DNA from: Alienimonas chondri
GTDB lineage: Bacteria > Planctomycetota > Planctomycetia > Planctomycetales > Planctomycetaceae
Direction: 5' to 3'
Assembly (NCBI RefSeq): GCF_013036045.1
Contig: NZ_WTPX01000023.1
Span: 1-45,224 of the forward strand
DNA length: 45,224 nt
Positions 45,079-45,224 of the stretch are shown in pieces. How positions within the stretch are numbered: position 1 is the first letter of the stretch; each line of letters begins with the position of its first letter. The position numbers and the translations under genes were made by a program. The notes beneath the pieces are model-generated. The model ran no database searches and was not told the origin of the DNA. It saw only the letters and a program-made list of their open reading frames with translations.

Positions 45079-45224
45079 TCAGAAGGGAACGTCGTCGTCG
45101 CCGAGATCGGACGGGGCGTCCTGATAATAGTCGTCTGCGGGGCTGCCGCCGCTATCCCCGCCGCCGGGGCCGCCGGAGGACTGCTGCGCACCCCCGCCGC
45201 CGCGGCTGCCGCGCTGATAGCCGC
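45079..45224 (-). CDS. ssb: 3' end of single-stranded DNA-binding protein
   Basis: The last 47 residues, reading from the window edge, are a Gly/Ser-rich linker (GGGGAQQSSGGPGGGD) followed by an acidic tail ending DDDVPF and a stop at 45079-45081. This is the SSB C-terminal peptide (consensus DDDIPF) that recruits partner proteins. The OB fold lies outside the window. It is upstream of rplI with a gap of about 74 bases. Confidence 0.93.
   Translation of the reverse strand, partial: GYQRGSRGGGGAQQSSGGPGGGDSGGSPADDYYQDAPSDLGDDDVPF

Overview
The window is GC-rich chromosomal DNA, most likely from a member of the Planctomycetota. This rests on family content, not on a marker gene search. It has two secreted PQQ-propeller-like proteins opening with a W-P-x-F-R-G-P-D motif, a DUF1569/DinB-like protein, a Gfo/Idh/MocA oxidoreductase with a TIM-barrel partner and a cupin, proline/alanine/glutamate-rich lipoproteins, few clear Shine-Dalgarno sites, and many long imperfect inverted repeats between genes. 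Gene order is patchy, with many single genes on alternating strands, as is usual in that phylum. I saw no rRNA, tRNA, CRISPR array or transposase.

Layout. 0-9.3 kb: a secreted protein, a receiver-HATPase regulator, small proteins, aspS, an acidic coiled-coil lipoprotein, a proline-rich lipoprotein and a quinone-reductase-like enzyme. 9.3-13.9 kb: dxs and a polyprenyl diphosphate synthase on the minus strand (isoprenoid supply), divergent from a PlsC-type acyltransferase. 14-20.9 kb: an AT-hook/winged-helix-like DNA-binding protein, an SGNH-like protein without its nucleophile, gdhA, a cyclic-nucleotide-binding protein, proA and fliM. 21-23.6 kb: the infC-rpmI-rplT-pheS translation cluster, with infC beginning at an ATT codon. 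23.6-31.2 kb: a zinc-ribbon protein, a PQQ-like protein divergent from an FHA-GAF-AAA-Fis sigma-54 activator, a 600-base gene-poor stretch, a Doc-type toxin-antitoxin pair, a second PQQ-like protein and greA. 31.4-35 kb: a three-gene group (cupin, TIM-barrel isomerase, Gfo/Idh/MocA oxidoreductase) suggesting sugar or polyol catabolism. 35.1-42.5 kb: argC, an inserted ParE-type toxin-antitoxin pair, argJ, bifunctional putA and a secreted aldose epimerase. 42.5-45.2 kb: ssb (partial), rplI, a DUF7660-like gene and dnaB on the minus strand.

Functional themes. Glutamate-family amino acid metabolism is well represented (gdhA, proA, argC, argJ, putA), though spread over 25 kb. Translation and replication housekeeping (aspS, infC, rpmI, rplT, pheS, rplI, ssb, dnaB) makes this core chromosome. 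The accessory parts are the two toxin-antitoxin pairs, the lineage-specific small proteins and the repeats.

The items I would look at first are: the ATT-initiated infC; divergent start codons overlapping in one CCATGG; inverted repeats that absorb gene ends; two families of -10-like motifs (TTANANT and CTAKAACGAA), some only 7-8 bases from the start codon; a toxin-antitoxin pair between argC and argJ; and the small DNA-binding protein at 14.1 kb. I found no clear multi-gene system that I would call previously undescribed; these are leads.
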